DNA of 64,000 nucleotides, from contig NZ_CP016540.2 in assembly GCF_001186155.3 (NCBI RefSeq), forward strand, positions 682,001 through 746,000. Direction: 5' to 3'. The stretch is from Planococcus versutus (GTDB lineage Bacteria; Bacillota; Bacilli; Bacillales_A; Planococcaceae). The stretch's first letter is position 1; each line of letters opens with the position of its first letter. The notes below the pieces were generated by a model. That model was not told where the DNA came from. It searched no databases and was given only the letters and a program-made list of their open reading frames with translations. Of the stretch, positions 1 to 10,141 are shown piece after piece. The position numbers were made by a program, and so were the translations under genes.

Positions 1-1
1 G

Positions 2-466
2 CAGCAAATGACTTTTGAGTATAACCAAGAAGAAGCGGCTTACCGCCATTTTACGGAGAATATAGACTTTGCAGATGTTGCGATCAAAGTCCAGAAAATC
101 GTGTTGGATGCTCAGGACAAATATGAAGAGATTTACATCGTCGGTTTTAGCGTAGGCGCGACGATTGCTTGGCTATGCAGTGAGATAGACTGCATTAAAG
201 GGGTGGTTGGCTACTACGGATCGCGAATTAGAGACCATTTGGAAACAAATCCGCAATGTCCAACTCTCTTGTTTTTTTCGAAACAAGAACAATCTTCCGG
301 TGTGACTGAATCGCTACACCGTTTGAATAAGAAAAATGTGGAAGTGCATCAGTTTAACGCAGAACATGGTTTTAGTGATCCTTATTCGTCAAAACATCAT
401 GCACCGTCTCGAGACGACGCCTATAACAAGATGCTCGACTTTCTTCTAAAGCACGGCATTAGTTGA
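2..466 (+). CDS. Dienelactone hydrolase family protein, 5' end cut by window
   Basis: This is the C-terminal part of an alpha/beta hydrolase of the dienelactone hydrolase type. The nucleophile elbow GFSVG (Gly-x-Ser-x-Gly) is visible about 46 residues after the first in-window Met, and an EHGF segment near the end supplies the usual catalytic His. The reading frame is open back to the window edge and family members are about 200 residues or more, so the ATG at position 8 is probably internal and the true start lies outside the window. The substrate cannot be told from the sequence. A 170-bp gap without a recognisable gene follows. Confidence 0.75.
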   Translation, partial: QQMTFEYNQEEAAYRHFTENIDFADVAIKVQKIVLDAQDKYEEIYIVGFSVGATIAWLCSEIDCIKGVVGYYGSRIRDHLETNPQCPTLLFFSKQEQSSGVTESLHRLNKKNVEVHQFNAEHGFSDPYSSKHHAPSRDDAYNKMLDFLLKHGIS

Positions 467-638
467 TCGTTTTGCATTCATAAATACAGTGGAGTAATTA
501 GTATCGCGGCATAGTGGAAGGCATATGTATACTTGCAGTTGAACCGATAGCCTCTAGGTTTACAAAATCCAGTCCCATTGGTATATTGAGCGTTAATACG
601 ATGACTCACAAATCGCACGAAGAAAAGAGGTTGGAAAA

Positions 639-1148
639 ATGGATGTGAAATTCCCAATTGGAAAATTACAAGTTCCTGATCACGTAACAGCTGAGCATGT
701 CAAAGAATGGCTTGAAAAAACCGAGACGTATACCACGCGACTCAGAAAAGTGGTTGATTCACTAGACGACGAGCAATTAGCTAAAAAATACAGAGAAGGC
801 AGTTGGACCGTCCGCGAACTTGTGCATCATATTGCAGATTCGCAGTTGAATATGTATCAACGTTTGAAACTGGCTTTGACGGATGACAATCCAACAGTTC
901 CTGCTTTTGATCAAGAAAAGTGGATCGCGCTTCCCGACAATGAGTTACCAGTAGAAAGTTCGGTTCGCATACTAGAAGGACTAAACGAACGCATTGTGGC
1001 ACTTGGCAAGCAATTATCTGAAGAGCAATGGGCGCGCGTGTTTACACATGCGACAACTGGCGAAATCAGTGTCGCAACAAAACTCGCAAAATTGTCTTGG
1101 CACGAAGAACATCATTTGGCACATATCAAAATAGCTTTGGAAAATTGA
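639..1148 (+). CDS. bstA: DinB/YfiT-type putative metal-dependent hydrolase (BstA-like)
   Basis: A 169-residue protein that resembles the YfiT/BstA branch of the DinB superfamily, four-helix-bundle proteins that bind a divalent metal through three histidines. Histidines in the expected places are visible: the VRELVHHIADS segment at about residues 60-70 and the HEEHHLAHI segment near residue 155. BstA of bacilli is a bacillithiol S-transferase, and that role is carried over from the family. The start follows a GAGG-type ribosome site (aagaggttgg) about 7 bases upstream. It is a single-gene unit with its own terminator. Confidence 0.8.
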   Translation: MDVKFPIGKLQVPDHVTAEHVKEWLEKTETYTTRLRKVVDSLDDEQLAKKYREGSWTVRELVHHIADSQLNMYQRLKLALTDDNPTVPAFDQEKWIALPDNELPVESSVRILEGLNERIVALGKQLSEEQWARVFTHATTGEISVATKLAKLSWHEEHHLAHIKIALEN

Positions 1149-1179
1149 AATTACCATAAAAGAAATTGAAAAAAGTAAG

Positions 1180-1218
1180 AAACCGCTGATGGAAGTTATT
1201 CCGTTTAGCGGTTTTTGG
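1180..1218 (+). terminator. Intrinsic terminator after the DinB gene
   Basis: The arms AAACCGCT and AGCGGTTT are separated by about 20 bases and followed by a T-rich tract. It lies 30 bases after the stop of the preceding gene. Confidence 0.7.
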
Positions 1219-1436
1219 TTTGGAGAAAAGTCGTGAAATAGAGTTACTCTTTTCCTTTTAAAATTTTGTTCGCAATCCATCGCTATGAAACACACGATAT
1301 ATGGTAAAATAATCTTAATCGTAAATTTTCACAAAATTAAGTTAGTTGAACAAGAATATGGCAATTTAGTCAGTAAGCATAGTTGTTTTTTTGAATGAAA
1401 TAAAGCTTACATTATACGAAGGTAGGGGCTGTTTGC

Positions 1437-1895
1437 ATGTTAGGGGAAAAAGAAGAAAACACATTCACAAAGAAACCAGTAGAAAAACGCAGGCTCGGAG
1501 AACCAACAGGTGCGTTTAAAGGCGCAGCTTGGGGAGCATTGCTAATTGGCGTATCGACGTATTTGCTCGGCTTGTACAATGCGGCGATGGAATTGAACGA
1601 AAAAGGATACTACATTACCTTAATGATTCTTGGCTTGTATTCTGCGGTATCACTCCAAAAAGCAGTAAGAGATCGTGATGAAGGGATACGTGTCACTAAC
1701 TTGTATTACGGCATTAGCTGGTTTGCATTGATCTCAGCGATTGCACTTATGGCAATTGGCTTGTTCAACGCAGGCAGTATCACTTTGAGCGAGAAAGGCT
1801 TTTACGGCATCTCGTTTGTCTTGAGTTTGTTCGCTGTTGTCACGGTACAAAAGAACGTCCGGGATACAGAAGAAGCAAATAATATGGAAGAATAA
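1437..1895 (+). CDS. YiaA/YiaB-type inner membrane protein
   Basis: A 152-residue membrane protein built from two similar halves, each a pair of transmembrane helices. Residues about 29-70 and 94-140 both contain a glycine-rich helix, a GYY/GFY turn and a Leu-rich helix followed by LQKAVRDRDE in the first half and VQKNVRDTEE in the second. This internal duplication is the hallmark of the YiaA/YiaB two-helix domain family, whose function is unknown. The ATG is preceded by GGTAGGGG. It stands alone in its own transcription unit. Confidence 0.85.
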   Translation: MLGEKEENTFTKKPVEKRRLGEPTGAFKGAAWGALLIGVSTYLLGLYNAAMELNEKGYYITLMILGLYSAVSLQKAVRDRDEGIRVTNLYYGISWFALISAIALMAIGLFNAGSITLSEKGFYGISFVLSLFAVVTVQKNVRDTEEANNMEE

Positions 1896-2110
1896 TGAAT
1901 GAGTGTTGCTCATAATATGCTTATAGTAACTGGTCTATTTTGACTTAATGATTACGTTCTAACTAAGAATGATAAAAACAAGAGAGTACATGAGAAATTC
2001 CTTTATGAACAATGTGCAAAAAGTTCTAATGTAATTCAATAGTGAAAAGTAAGTAGCCCTAATTTTTGATACTTCATAAAAGAAATATAAAAGGTTAGTA
2101 ACGTTCTGTA

Positions 2111-2156
2111 AAAACCGCAATTCGGAGATACTTAAACCCGATTTGCGGTTTTTTTG
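2111..2156 (+). terminator. Intrinsic terminator after the yiaA-like gene
   Basis: A stem of AAACCGCAA with TTGCGGTTT encloses about 22 bases and runs into a T7 tract. It lies about 215 bases after the YiaA/B stop. Its outer stem resembles other terminators in this window. The rest of the 1896-2457 gap shows no gene; its right part is very AT-rich and presumably holds the promoter of the following operon. Confidence 0.8.
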
Positions 2157-2457
2157 CTTTTATGAGGAAAAAATTTGAAACCAATATCAATATGTTTTTA
2201 TTCAAATTAATTTAATGAGGTTTAATGTGTTGTATAGATTATTTAAAAAATCATAACGGATTGTTGAACTGTCTTATTTGTCTTGAAATAGTATATAAAG
2301 AGCAAGAAAAGTTGTTATTTTGTTAGTATTAATAGAAATAGAAGTTTCTAAGGTATCAAAAAAACCCGAATTATCTAAATATTTTTAAAAAACTGTTGTA
2401 ATGAGTTGGATTGTGATATATATTATTAGAAAATACAAACAAAGGGGAATGCTGACT

Positions 2458-3468
2458 ATGGATGCAGAACATCTAGTAGATGTTATTAGAGGAAGGATGG
2501 TGGAAAGTGAGCATTGGGGACACATTGCGGTAGTAAATAGCGCTGGCGAACTACTTTATTCTAACGGAAATCCAGATAAAGTAGTATTTGCAAGATCTTC
2601 GATGAAACCTTTACAGGCGATTCCTATAGTAGAAACGGGCGCTGCAGATTCTTTTCAGTTAGAACCAGCGGATTTATCGTTGGCATGTGCTTCCCATAAC
2701 GGAGAAAATCAGCATACAGACCGAGTAAAAGAAATTTTAAGTAAACTGGGTTTAACTACGGATAGTTTGAAATGTGGTACACATCCACCACGTTGGCAAG
2801 AAACCTACGAGAAACTGATGCGATCAGGTGCGGAAATCACAGCTGTGTACAATAATTGTTCGGGCAAACATAGTGGAATGCTGGCAACTACTATACATAT
2901 GGGAGAAAGTGTGGAAGATTATTACAAAACGGATCATCCAGTTCAGCAAAGGATACTCGAAGTCATTAGTGACATTACAGAAACCCCAGTGGAAAATATT
3001 GAAATTGGCATTGATGGGTGTGGTGTTCCAGTTCATGGAATTCCACTTAAAAATCTAGCGCTCGGCTTTGCAAAAATGGCCAATCCAACTTCGTTTCCAG
3101 CTAAACGAAAAGAAGCTATTGAACGAGTTACTTCTGCCATGATGGAAGTACCAGAAATGGTTGGTGGAACCAATCGTTTTTGTTCAGACTTCATGAGGAT
3201 TGAAGAAGGTCAAATGTTTGGGAAAGCTGGGGCAGAAGGTGTTTATTGTATTGGAGATCTTAAAAGTGGATTGGGAATAGCCCTTAAAATTGAGGATGGG
3301 GCAGGTCGTGCAACTTCTCCTGTCGCGGTTGAAGTTCTACATCAACTAAAACTAATTTCTAAAGAGCAAAATGAACTTCTAAACGAGTATCATTATCCCA
3401 ATTTAAAAAACGCTAGAGAAGAAATTATCGGGCATTTGCAGCCAGTATTTACACTGAAAAATGCATAA
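2458..3468 (+). CDS. L-asparaginase II family protein
   Basis: A 336-residue protein of the asparaginase II family, distinct from the classical L-asparaginases. Visible family-like blocks are the N-terminal VVNSAGEL region, the FARSSMKPLQAIP block, the SLACASHNGE block, the NNCSGKHSGML block, and the GIDGCGVP segment. The open frame extends 57 bases further upstream, but only the ATG at 2458 has a good ribosome site (AAAGGGG, 10 bases upstream). The gene leads the peptide-transport operon: the next gene starts 35 bases after its stop. It may deamidate imported asparagine or a related amide; the true substrate is open. Confidence 0.85.
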   Translation: MDAEHLVDVIRGRMVESEHWGHIAVVNSAGELLYSNGNPDKVVFARSSMKPLQAIPIVETGAADSFQLEPADLSLACASHNGENQHTDRVKEILSKLGLTTDSLKCGTHPPRWQETYEKLMRSGAEITAVYNNCSGKHSGMLATTIHMGESVEDYYKTDHPVQQRILEVISDITETPVENIEIGIDGCGVPVHGIPLKNLALGFAKMANPTSFPAKRKEAIERVTSAMMEVPEMVGGTNRFCSDFMRIEEGQMFGKAGAEGVYCIGDLKSGLGIALKIEDGAGRATSPVAVEVLHQLKLISKEQNELLNEYHYPNLKNAREEIIGHLQPVFTLKNA

Positions 3469-3503
3469 TGCATTTTATCATAAAAAATTTAGGGGGAAAA
3501 AAG

Positions 3504-5099
3504 ATGAAAAGAAGTTATGCTTTACTTTTGTCGCTAGTTCTACTACTTGTACTTGCTTTAGCAGCTTGTTCAAGTGATTCGAAAGATGAAGCCGATGGTG
3601 GAGGAAAAGAGCAAGAGCAAGCAACAAAAGAAGGATCAGACATTGTAGTAGCAGTAGCTAGTACACTTACAAGTATGGATCCGCATGACACGAACGATAC
3701 ATTGTCTGGTTCTGTTCAAAGAACCATTTTCGAAGGACTTCTTGGGTTTGATGAAGAGATGAACGTCGTTCCAATGTTAGCAAAAGAATATTCTGCAAAT
3801 GATGAAGCAACAGAATTTACGTTCATTTTAAATGAAGGCATTAAATTTCATGACGGAACGCCTTTTAATGCAGAAGCAGTAAAAGTGAACTTTGATCGGT
3901 TAGCAGATCCTGATAGTGGTCTGAAAAGACATAGTCTTTATAGTTTAATTGCAAATACAGAAGTTGTTAGCGAATATGAAGTGAAATTTACGTTATCAGA
4001 ACCATTTGGTGCCATGATCAATACATTTGCACATCCAGCTGGATTGATTCACAGCCCTAAAGCTTTAGAGGAATTTGGTAAAGATGTTGCTACAAATCCG
4101 GTAGGAACAGGTCAATTTAAGTTTGTTGAATGGAAACCGGGTGAAGGTTTAGAAGTTACTAAAAATGAAGATTATCGAATAGAAGATCAACCAAAAGTTG
4201 ATGGTATCACGTTTAAGCCAGTTACAGAGAACGGTTCGAGAATTGCTATGTTGCAAACAGGCGAAGCAGACTTTATTTACCCAGTGCCGACAGAACAAGC
4301 GGATAGCATAGACGGAGAAAATGGTATTGAAGTAGATAGTAAGCCTTCTATCGTTGTCCGTTATATGACAATGAATACATTAAAAGAACCGTACGACGAT
4401 CTTAAAGTACGACAAGCTTTAGACTTAGCTGTTGATAAAGAAGCATTTATCGAAGTTGTGACAAACGGACATGCCAGTGTATTAGATTCGATCATTGCAC
4501 CTGCTGTTCAATATTATTCGAAACAAGAAACTACAAAACCCGATATTGAAAAAGCGAAGAGCTTATTAAAAGAAGCGGGACTTGAAGATGGTTTTAAAGC
4601 TAAGATATGGGGCGCGAACAATTCTAGTGCTATGAAGGCTATGCAGTTTTTGCAACAACAATTTGCACAGATAAATGTTGAAGTCGAAGTGGTTCCAATG
4701 GAGGCAGGAACGCTTTCTGATAAAATTTGGTCTGTACAAGATCCAAAAGATGCTGAGATTGAGATGTACTACGGCGGTTGGTCTCCATCCACTGGAGATG
4801 CGGATTGGGGAATTCGACCACTTCTAGGAGGAGCAGAAAACTTCCCACCAAAATCTTATAACGTTTCTTACTATGATAATCCAGAAGTAAATGGATTGAT
4901 CGCAGAAGCATTAGAAACAGCAGATTCAGACAAGCGCGCAGAAGCATACGAAAAAGCTCAAAGTTTATTGTGGGATGACCTTCCATGGATTAGTTTATCA
5001 GCAGAAAATACAATTTCTGGTAAGAAAAACTATTTAACAGGCATCTATTTATTGCCTGATGGTTCACTAGATGTTAGGAATCTTGAAATCAAGAAATAA
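3504..5099 (+). CDS. Peptide ABC transporter substrate-binding lipoprotein (SBP family 5)
   Basis: A 531-residue extracellular solute-binding protein of the DppA/OppA/nickel type (bacterial SBP family 5). The N-terminus is a lipoprotein signal: Lys-Arg, a Leu-rich core of about 15 residues, and the lipobox LAAC, with acylation expected at the Cys. The AlaSerThrLeuThrSerMetAspPro opening and the FHDGTPFNAEAVKVNFDR block are typical. The start at 3504 follows AGGGGG; an in-frame ATG at 3468 has no ribosome site. It supplies substrate to the permeases and ATPases that follow. The sequence does not separate di-, oligopeptide or glutathione specificity. Confidence 0.9.
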   Translation: MKRSYALLLSLVLLLVLALAACSSDSKDEADGGGKEQEQATKEGSDIVVAVASTLTSMDPHDTNDTLSGSVQRTIFEGLLGFDEEMNVVPMLAKEYSANDEATEFTFILNEGIKFHDGTPFNAEAVKVNFDRLADPDSGLKRHSLYSLIANTEVVSEYEVKFTLSEPFGAMINTFAHPAGLIHSPKALEEFGKDVATNPVGTGQFKFVEWKPGEGLEVTKNEDYRIEDQPKVDGITFKPVTENGSRIAMLQTGEADFIYPVPTEQADSIDGENGIEVDSKPSIVVRYMTMNTLKEPYDDLKVRQALDLAVDKEAFIEVVTNGHASVLDSIIAPAVQYYSKQETTKPDIEKAKSLLKEAGLEDGFKAKIWGANNSSAMKAMQFLQQQFAQINVEVEVVPMEAGTLSDKIWSVQDPKDAEIEMYYGGWSPSTGDADWGIRPLLGGAENFPPKSYNVSYYDNPEVNGLIAEALETADSDKRAEAYEKAQSLLWDDLPWISLSAENTISGKKNYLTGIYLLPDGSLDVRNLEIKK

Positions 5100-5109
5100 G
5101 ATATGAATG

Positions 5110-5141
5110 AAGCGCTATATACATTATATAGCGCTTCTATT
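5110..5141 (+). promoter_or_regulatory. Intercistronic hairpin between binding protein and permease
   Basis: A perfect 12-bp inverted repeat (AAGCGCTATATA and its complement) around a 3-base loop, followed by TCTATTTTT. It lies 11 bases after the binding-protein stop and 24 bases before the permease start. Such a weak terminator or 3'-protecting hairpin would let the binding protein be made in excess over the membrane genes, a common arrangement in ABC operons. That effect is inferred. Confidence 0.6.
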
Positions 5142-5164
5142 TTTAACAAATAGGAGGGATGATT

Positions 5165-6085
5165 TTGTTTCGTTTTCTTATTAAAAGACTAGTAGAGATT
5201 ATTCCGATTTTAATAGTTGTCTCCATCCTTATCTTTCTATTCGTACATATGATTCCAGGAGATCCTGCACGTCTTGTTGCAGGTCCGGATGCAACAATAG
5301 AAGATGTAGAATTGGTTAGCAAAGAATTAGGTTTGGATAAGCCTTTAGTTGAACAATACATTACATATATGGGGAACCTTTTAAAGGGTGACTTAGGGAC
5401 GTCTTTAAAAACAAATCGTCCTGTCGCTGAAGAAATTGGAGCTCGGTTTATGCCAACTTTTTGGTTAACACTTTGGAGTATGGTGTGGGCGACAATTGCT
5501 GGACTTATAATTGGAGTTATATCAGCCACTAAAAGAAACAAATGGCCCGATTATTTAGGAATGTTTGGAGCTGTTTCAGGTTTGTCATTGCCAGCATTTT
5601 GGTTGGGACTCATGCTCATCCAACTTTTCGCAGTAACACTTGGCTGGTTTCCTACTGGAGGGCTCGAATCATGGAAAAGTTATGTCTTACCTGCCTTTAC
5701 GCTAGGAACTGGCGTTGCAGCAGTAATTGCTCGTTTCACAAGATCAGCATTAATGGATGTTCTGAAAGAGGATTATGTTCGAACTGCTAGATCAAAAGGA
5801 TTAAAAGAAAAAAATGTTATTTGGGGGCATAGTTTAAGAAACGCTATGATTCCAGTTGTGACCATGACAGGTTTACAATTTGGCTTTTTACTAGGTGGAT
5901 CTGTAGTTATTGAAACAGTATTCAGTTGGCCTGGTCTCGGAAAGCTATTGATAGACTCTGTTGCTTTTAGAGATTATCCAGTCATTCAAGCTGAAATGCT
6001 TATCTTTGCATTAGAATTCATTATTATTAACTTGATTGTGGACTTGCTTTACGGAATATTAAATCCACAAATTAGATATGAGTAA
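5165..6085 (+). CDS. Peptide ABC transporter permease, DppB/OppB type
   Basis: An integral membrane permease of about 306 residues with the DppB signature: an N-terminal helix beginning [13 protein letters not shown], the IPGDPAR block after it, and the EAA-loop-like stretch [13 protein letters not shown] at about residues 200-212 that contacts the ATPases. I favour the TTG at 5165, because the AGGAGGG ribosome site ends at 5158, which leaves no spacing for the ATG at 5159 but a normal gap for the TTG. It pairs with the DppC-type permease 12 bases downstream. Confidence 0.88.
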   Translation: MFRFLIKRLVEIIPILIVVSILIFLFVHMIPGDPARLVAGPDATIEDVELVSKELGLDKPLVEQYITYMGNLLKGDLGTSLKTNRPVAEEIGARFMPTFWLTLWSMVWATIAGLIIGVISATKRNKWPDYLGMFGAVSGLSLPAFWLGLMLIQLFAVTLGWFPTGGLESWKSYVLPAFTLGTGVAAVIARFTRSALMDVLKEDYVRTARSKGLKEKNVIWGHSLRNAMIPVVTMTGLQFGFLLGGSVVIETVFSWPGLGKLLIDSVAFRDYPVIQAEMLIFALEFIIINLIVDLLYGILNPQIRYE

Positions 6086-6097
6086 GGAGGGATCTCT

Positions 6098-7003
6098 GTG
6101 ACAGAAGTGAAACTATCTAAAAAAGAACAATATATACAAATGTCTTTAGAAAACATTGAAGCTCGCACGCCTTTCTCAGAGTTTTGGAGAAAGTTCAAAA
6201 AGCAAAAACTTGCGTTTATATCATTCTTTTTTGTTATTTTTTTAATTGTACTTTCGATCATTGGTCCTTCCATAGTGCCATATGACATTACTGAACCCGA
6301 TTATGTGAATGTGTTATCAGGACCGTCAGCAGAGCATTGGGCAGGTACAGACGCATTTGGTCGTGACATTTTTAGTCGAGTAATAGCAGGTACACAAATT
6401 TCTTTGATTGTTGGATTAAGCTCTGTCCTACTTGGTGCAGTTGGCGGGACATTACTGGGCTTGATTGCAGGATACTACGGAAAATGGGTTGATCGAATAA
6501 TTATGAGAATCTGTGATATCTTACTTGCTTTTCCAGGAATTCTATTAGCAATTGGAATCATTGCCATTTTGGGTCCAGGTCTTAGTAACGTAGTAATTGC
6601 CGTAGCCATATTTGGTGTTCCAGTTTTTGCTCGGATTGTTAGAAGTTCAACTCTGGCAGTAAAATCAACGTTGTATGTTGAAGCTACAACATCAATAGGT
6701 GCGAGACCTCTTAGAATTATTTGGAAACATATTTTTCCAGGAACAGTTTCAAGTATTATTGTTTATTTTACGATGCGAATTGGATCAGCTATTTTGACAG
6801 CTGCTGCCTTAAGTTTCTTGGGGTTAGGTGCACAACCTCCAACACCTGAATGGGGGGCGATGTTAAGTGGAGGTCGCGATTATTTGAATATTGCACCACA
6901 CGTCACACTTTTTCCGGGGTTAGCGATATTTATTACTGCACTTGCTTTTAACTTATTGGGTGATGGATTACGTGATGCACTCGATCCAAAGATTAAAGAA
7001 TAG
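6098..7003 (+). CDS. Peptide ABC transporter permease, DppC/OppC type
   Basis: A 301-residue permease with the DppC layout: a cytoplasmic N-terminus of about 40 residues, a first helix rich in Phe and Ile, the [17 protein letters not shown] block, five more helices, an EAA-type motif ([14 protein letters not shown]), and the ending [14 protein letters not shown], highly typical of this family. It starts at a GTG with AAGGAGGG 8 bases upstream. It forms the membrane channel together with the preceding permease. Confidence 0.9.
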   Translation: MTEVKLSKKEQYIQMSLENIEARTPFSEFWRKFKKQKLAFISFFFVIFLIVLSIIGPSIVPYDITEPDYVNVLSGPSAEHWAGTDAFGRDIFSRVIAGTQISLIVGLSSVLLGAVGGTLLGLIAGYYGKWVDRIIMRICDILLAFPGILLAIGIIAILGPGLSNVVIAVAIFGVPVFARIVRSSTLAVKSTLYVEATTSIGARPLRIIWKHIFPGTVSSIIVYFTMRIGSAILTAAALSFLGLGAQPPTPEWGAMLSGGRDYLNIAPHVTLFPGLAIFITALAFNLLGDGLRDALDPKIKE

Positions 7004-7028
7004 GAATGCAAAGAAAGGAGGATTTCGC

Positions 7029-8045
7029 ATGGATAACGATTTATTGCTCGAAGTTAAAAACTTAAAAACTCATTTCATCAGCGATTCTGGTACAGTAAAA
7101 GCAGTTGATGATGTTTCTTTTAAAATTTCGAAAGGAGAAACCTTGGGGATAGTTGGAGAATCTGGAAGTGGCAAAAGTGTTACTTCTTTATCTATAATGG
7201 GGCTGCTAAAAGATACTCCGGGGAAAATTGTTGGTGGAGAAATTTTGTTTGAAGGAACAGATTTAGTTGGAATTAGTGAAAGTGAAATGAGAAAAATACG
7301 TGGTAATGACATTGCCATGATTTTTCAAGAACCTATGACTTCGTTAAATCCAGTGTTTAGAATCGGACGACAAATTGAAGAAGCAGTTATTCTTCATACG
7401 AAATTATCAAAAAGACACGCCAGAGGTCGTGCGATTGAAATCTTGACTGCAGTCGGTATTTCAAGACCCGCCGAAATTATTCATGATTATCCACATCAGC
7501 TTTCTGGAGGAATGCGTCAACGCGTTATGATCGCAATGGCGATGGCCTGTATTCCTAAAATACTAATTGCTGATGAGCCTACAACGGCTTTAGATGTTAC
7601 GATACAAGCACAAATACTAGATTTAATGAGAAATTTAACAGAGGTATCAGAAACCGCAATTTTATTGATTACCCATGATTTAGGTGTAGTTGCAGAAATG
7701 TGTGACCGTGTAGTTGTTATGTACGGGGGGCGAGCGGTAGAAGAAAGTGATGTACATTCTATATTTTCAAATCCCAAACATCCTTATACACAAGGGTTAC
7801 TTGCTTCAATACCAAAAATGGGGGAGAGAGTAGACCGTTTACCCTCAATTGCGGGCAATGTTCCGATTCCATCGAGAATGCCTGAGGGATGTAAATTCGC
7901 CCCGAGATGTCCTTTTGCAATGGATATCTGCTGGGAAGAAGAACCGCTGCTAAAAGAAGTTTCACCAAATCATTCGAGTAGATGTTGGTTACACGAGGAG
8001 GTGCCTGAAAATGACTCAGTATTTGTTGGAAGCCCAAAATATTAA
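7029..8045 (+). CDS. Peptide ABC transporter ATPase, DppD/OppD type
   Basis: A 338-residue ATP-binding subunit. Walker A is GESGSGKS, the Q-loop lies in [12 protein letters not shown], the ABC signature reads LSGGMRQR, Walker B is [12 protein letters not shown], and the switch His is in LLITHDLG. The C-terminal extension with a Cys-rich segment ([15 protein letters not shown] ending in CW) is the oligopeptide-ATPase domain that in relatives can hold an iron-sulfur cluster. The ATG at 7029 follows AAGGAGG; the open frame reaches further upstream into the previous gene. Its 3' end overlaps the next ATPase gene by 35 bases. Confidence 0.92.
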   Translation: MDNDLLLEVKNLKTHFISDSGTVKAVDDVSFKISKGETLGIVGESGSGKSVTSLSIMGLLKDTPGKIVGGEILFEGTDLVGISESEMRKIRGNDIAMIFQEPMTSLNPVFRIGRQIEEAVILHTKLSKRHARGRAIEILTAVGISRPAEIIHDYPHQLSGGMRQRVMIAMAMACIPKILIADEPTTALDVTIQAQILDLMRNLTEVSETAILLITHDLGVVAEMCDRVVVMYGGRAVEESDVHSIFSNPKHPYTQGLLASIPKMGERVDRLPSIAGNVPIPSRMPEGCKFAPRCPFAMDICWEEEPLLKEVSPNHSSRCWLHEEVPENDSVFVGSPKY

Positions 8046-8988
8046 AATGCATTTTCCTTTGAAAAAAGGAATATTTAGTAGAAAAGAGAATTTTGTTAAA
8101 GCGGTAGATGGAGTTTCTTTTGCTGTCAAAGCTGGTGAAACATTAAGCATTGTAGGAGAAAGTGGTTGTGGGAAATCGACTACCGGTAGAGTGCTGATGA
8201 AGTTATTAGATCCAACAGAAGGAAGAATTATCTTTGAGGGAGAAGATATTACTGATTTCTCAGCTGATAAAATTAGACCGTATCGAAAAGAATTTCAAAT
8301 GATATTTCAAGATCCTTACGCTTCACTTAACCCGCGTTTGACGGTAAAAGAAATTATTGAAGAGCCTTTGATTGTTCATAATTTAGAAAAGTCAAAAAGA
8401 CAGGAACGCGTAATTGAGTTATTAGAAGTTGTTGGTTTGAATAAGTACCATGCAAATCGATATCCACATGAATTCAGTGGGGGGCAACGACAAAGAATTG
8501 GAATTGCGCGAGCGCTAGCGGTAAATCCAAAGCTTATTATCGCAGATGAGCCTGTGTCAGCACTAGATGTCTCGATTCAGTCGCAAATTCTTAATTTATT
8601 AAAAGATTTACAAGCAGAGTTTAATTTGACGTATCTATTTATCGCGCATGATTTAAGTGTGGTTGAACATATTTCTGACCGTGTTGCGGTTATGTACTTA
8701 GGAAGAATAGTAGAATTAACCGATAGGGATCGATTGTTTAAACATCCACTTCATCCTTATACAAAAGCATTACTGAGTGCAGTTCCAATTCCTGATCCTT
8801 CAGCAAAAAAAAATCGAATCGTTCTTACAGGTGATATACCAAGCGCTGCAAATCCACCATCAGGATGTACATTTCACACGCGATGTCCGTTTGCAAAAGA
8901 TGTGTGTGTAGAAACGACTCCTGAATATAGAGACTATGGGGATAATCACTTTGTTGCTTGTCATTTTGCAGAAGAACTAGAAGGGTAG
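8011..8988 (+). CDS. Peptide ABC transporter ATPase, DppF/OppF type
   Basis: A 325-residue second ATPase. It shows Walker A (GESGCGKST), the Q-loop ([13 protein letters not shown]), the signature [14 protein letters not shown], Walker B ([12 protein letters not shown]), the H-loop ([11 protein letters not shown]), and the C-terminal Cys-rich [16 protein letters not shown] segment. Its start lies inside the previous gene, with GAGGAGG about 10 bases upstream, so the two are probably translationally coupled and made in equal amount. Confidence 0.92.
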   Translation: MTQYLLEAQNIKMHFPLKKGIFSRKENFVKAVDGVSFAVKAGETLSIVGESGCGKSTTGRVLMKLLDPTEGRIIFEGEDITDFSADKIRPYRKEFQMIFQDPYASLNPRLTVKEIIEEPLIVHNLEKSKRQERVIELLEVVGLNKYHANRYPHEFSGGQRQRIGIARALAVNPKLIIADEPVSALDVSIQSQILNLLKDLQAEFNLTYLFIAHDLSVVEHISDRVAVMYLGRIVELTDRDRLFKHPLHPYTKALLSAVPIPDPSAKKNRIVLTGDIPSAANPPSGCTFHTRCPFAKDVCVETTPEYRDYGDNHFVACHFAEELEG

Positions 8989-8992
8989 TTAG

Positions 8993-9985
8993 ATGAGAAA
9001 ACTCCACATTATCGCAAGTCAAAAAGCTTATTTAAATACGATTTCTTTCCAGTTGCTAGAAATATTTGGTGATAGCATTGCTTTATCTTCGACCACTGTG
9101 CAAGATATGACAAAGGATTTAGTGGTAGAAAACGATATCGTCGTTCTTTCTAAAGAAGTATTAATTGGAATCACACGTCCGTTTATACCAAAATCCTGCC
9201 CAGTTATACTTGCTAAAAGAGAAGTGAATATTGTTGCCACAAAAAAATTATTAAGTTTGCCTAAAAAACAGCAAATCCTAATTATTAATGACACATCCGA
9301 ACATGCGGAAGAAACAGTGAATTCTTTAAGGAATATATTCTTTGAACATGAATACAGTGCTTACAATTCTATTAGTTCAATAGAGCCGACTACCGATTGG
9401 TTAGTTACACCAGGGGAAATAGAATTGGTTCCTAAAGGGTTTACAAATGTGATTGATATTGGTCCGAGAATCGTAGATTTCAATACGATTTTAGAAATTT
9501 CAAGTTATTTAGATATGAATATTAGTCAAACGTCATTAATGAATCGGTTTTTCAAGTCACAATTAGTTGTAGCTGAAAAATACAAAAACAAACAGTATTT
9601 AACTACTAGTTTGGATCATAAAGAGCATTCTTATGAACGTGAGCATACAACGCATAACGATGGAGAAACTCAAGTAAAAGATCGTTTTTCGAAAGATATA
9701 AGTTTAATGGTAAAAAAAATCGAAGTACATGGATTTTTAGACGAGAGTTTAGCAATCTTAAGAATTTACCGATCAGGAAAGAAAGAACTAAAGTCTTTTG
9801 GGCGAACAAAAGTTAAGTCGCGCTTACTAGATATGGGAATTACTTTGACAGATCAACAACTTAGGTTGCGTTTAGAAGTTCTCAATGAACTAGGTTTAGT
9901 GAACGTGCATAAAGGTAGAGGCGGTACAAAGCTGTCGGATAAAGGAGAAGTCTTTTTTGATTTTCATCAGTCAACTCATGAGTAA
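8993..9985 (+). CDS. Putative transcriptional regulator with C-terminal winged-helix segment, family not recognised
   Basis: A 330-residue soluble protein that I cannot place with certainty. Residues about 1-180 read as alternating strands and helices (NDIVVLSKEVLIGI, VNIVATKKLLSLP, ILIINDTSEHAEETV, NVIDIGPRIVDFNTILEI). From memory they recall the N-terminal sensory region of some sigma-54 activators, but there is no AAA+ domain and no GAFTGA motif. Residues about 200-235 are polar and probably a linker. Residues about 245-325 look like a winged helix ending in VNVHKGRGGTKLSDKG. It begins 4 bases after the ATPase stop, so it is in the operon and probably controls it or responds to its substrate. 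Confidence 0.5.
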   Translation: MRKLHIIASQKAYLNTISFQLLEIFGDSIALSSTTVQDMTKDLVVENDIVVLSKEVLIGITRPFIPKSCPVILAKREVNIVATKKLLSLPKKQQILIINDTSEHAEETVNSLRNIFFEHEYSAYNSISSIEPTTDWLVTPGEIELVPKGFTNVIDIGPRIVDFNTILEISSYLDMNISQTSLMNRFFKSQLVVAEKYKNKQYLTTSLDHKEHSYEREHTTHNDGETQVKDRFSKDISLMVKKIEVHGFLDESLAILRIYRSGKKELKSFGRTKVKSRLLDMGITLTDQQLRLRLEVLNELGLVNVHKGRGGTKLSDKGEVFFDFHQSTHE

Positions 9986-10141
9986 GTAACCAATTAGTAT
10001 GAAAAATTACATGACTTTATCGAGAAGACTTTTTAATAAGGTGAATAGCAGAATTCTGAATCTGAAACACTTAGTTATAAGAAGCTTTTCGCATAAGTAT
10101 GCCATCCAGTTTAAAATGCTTTGTACTAGGAGGAACACATA

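Noticed and set aside
4639..4986. Minus-strand open frames opposite the transporter and helicase genes
   Set aside because: They lie fully inside well-supported genes on the other strand, have no ribosome sites and show no recognisable domains.
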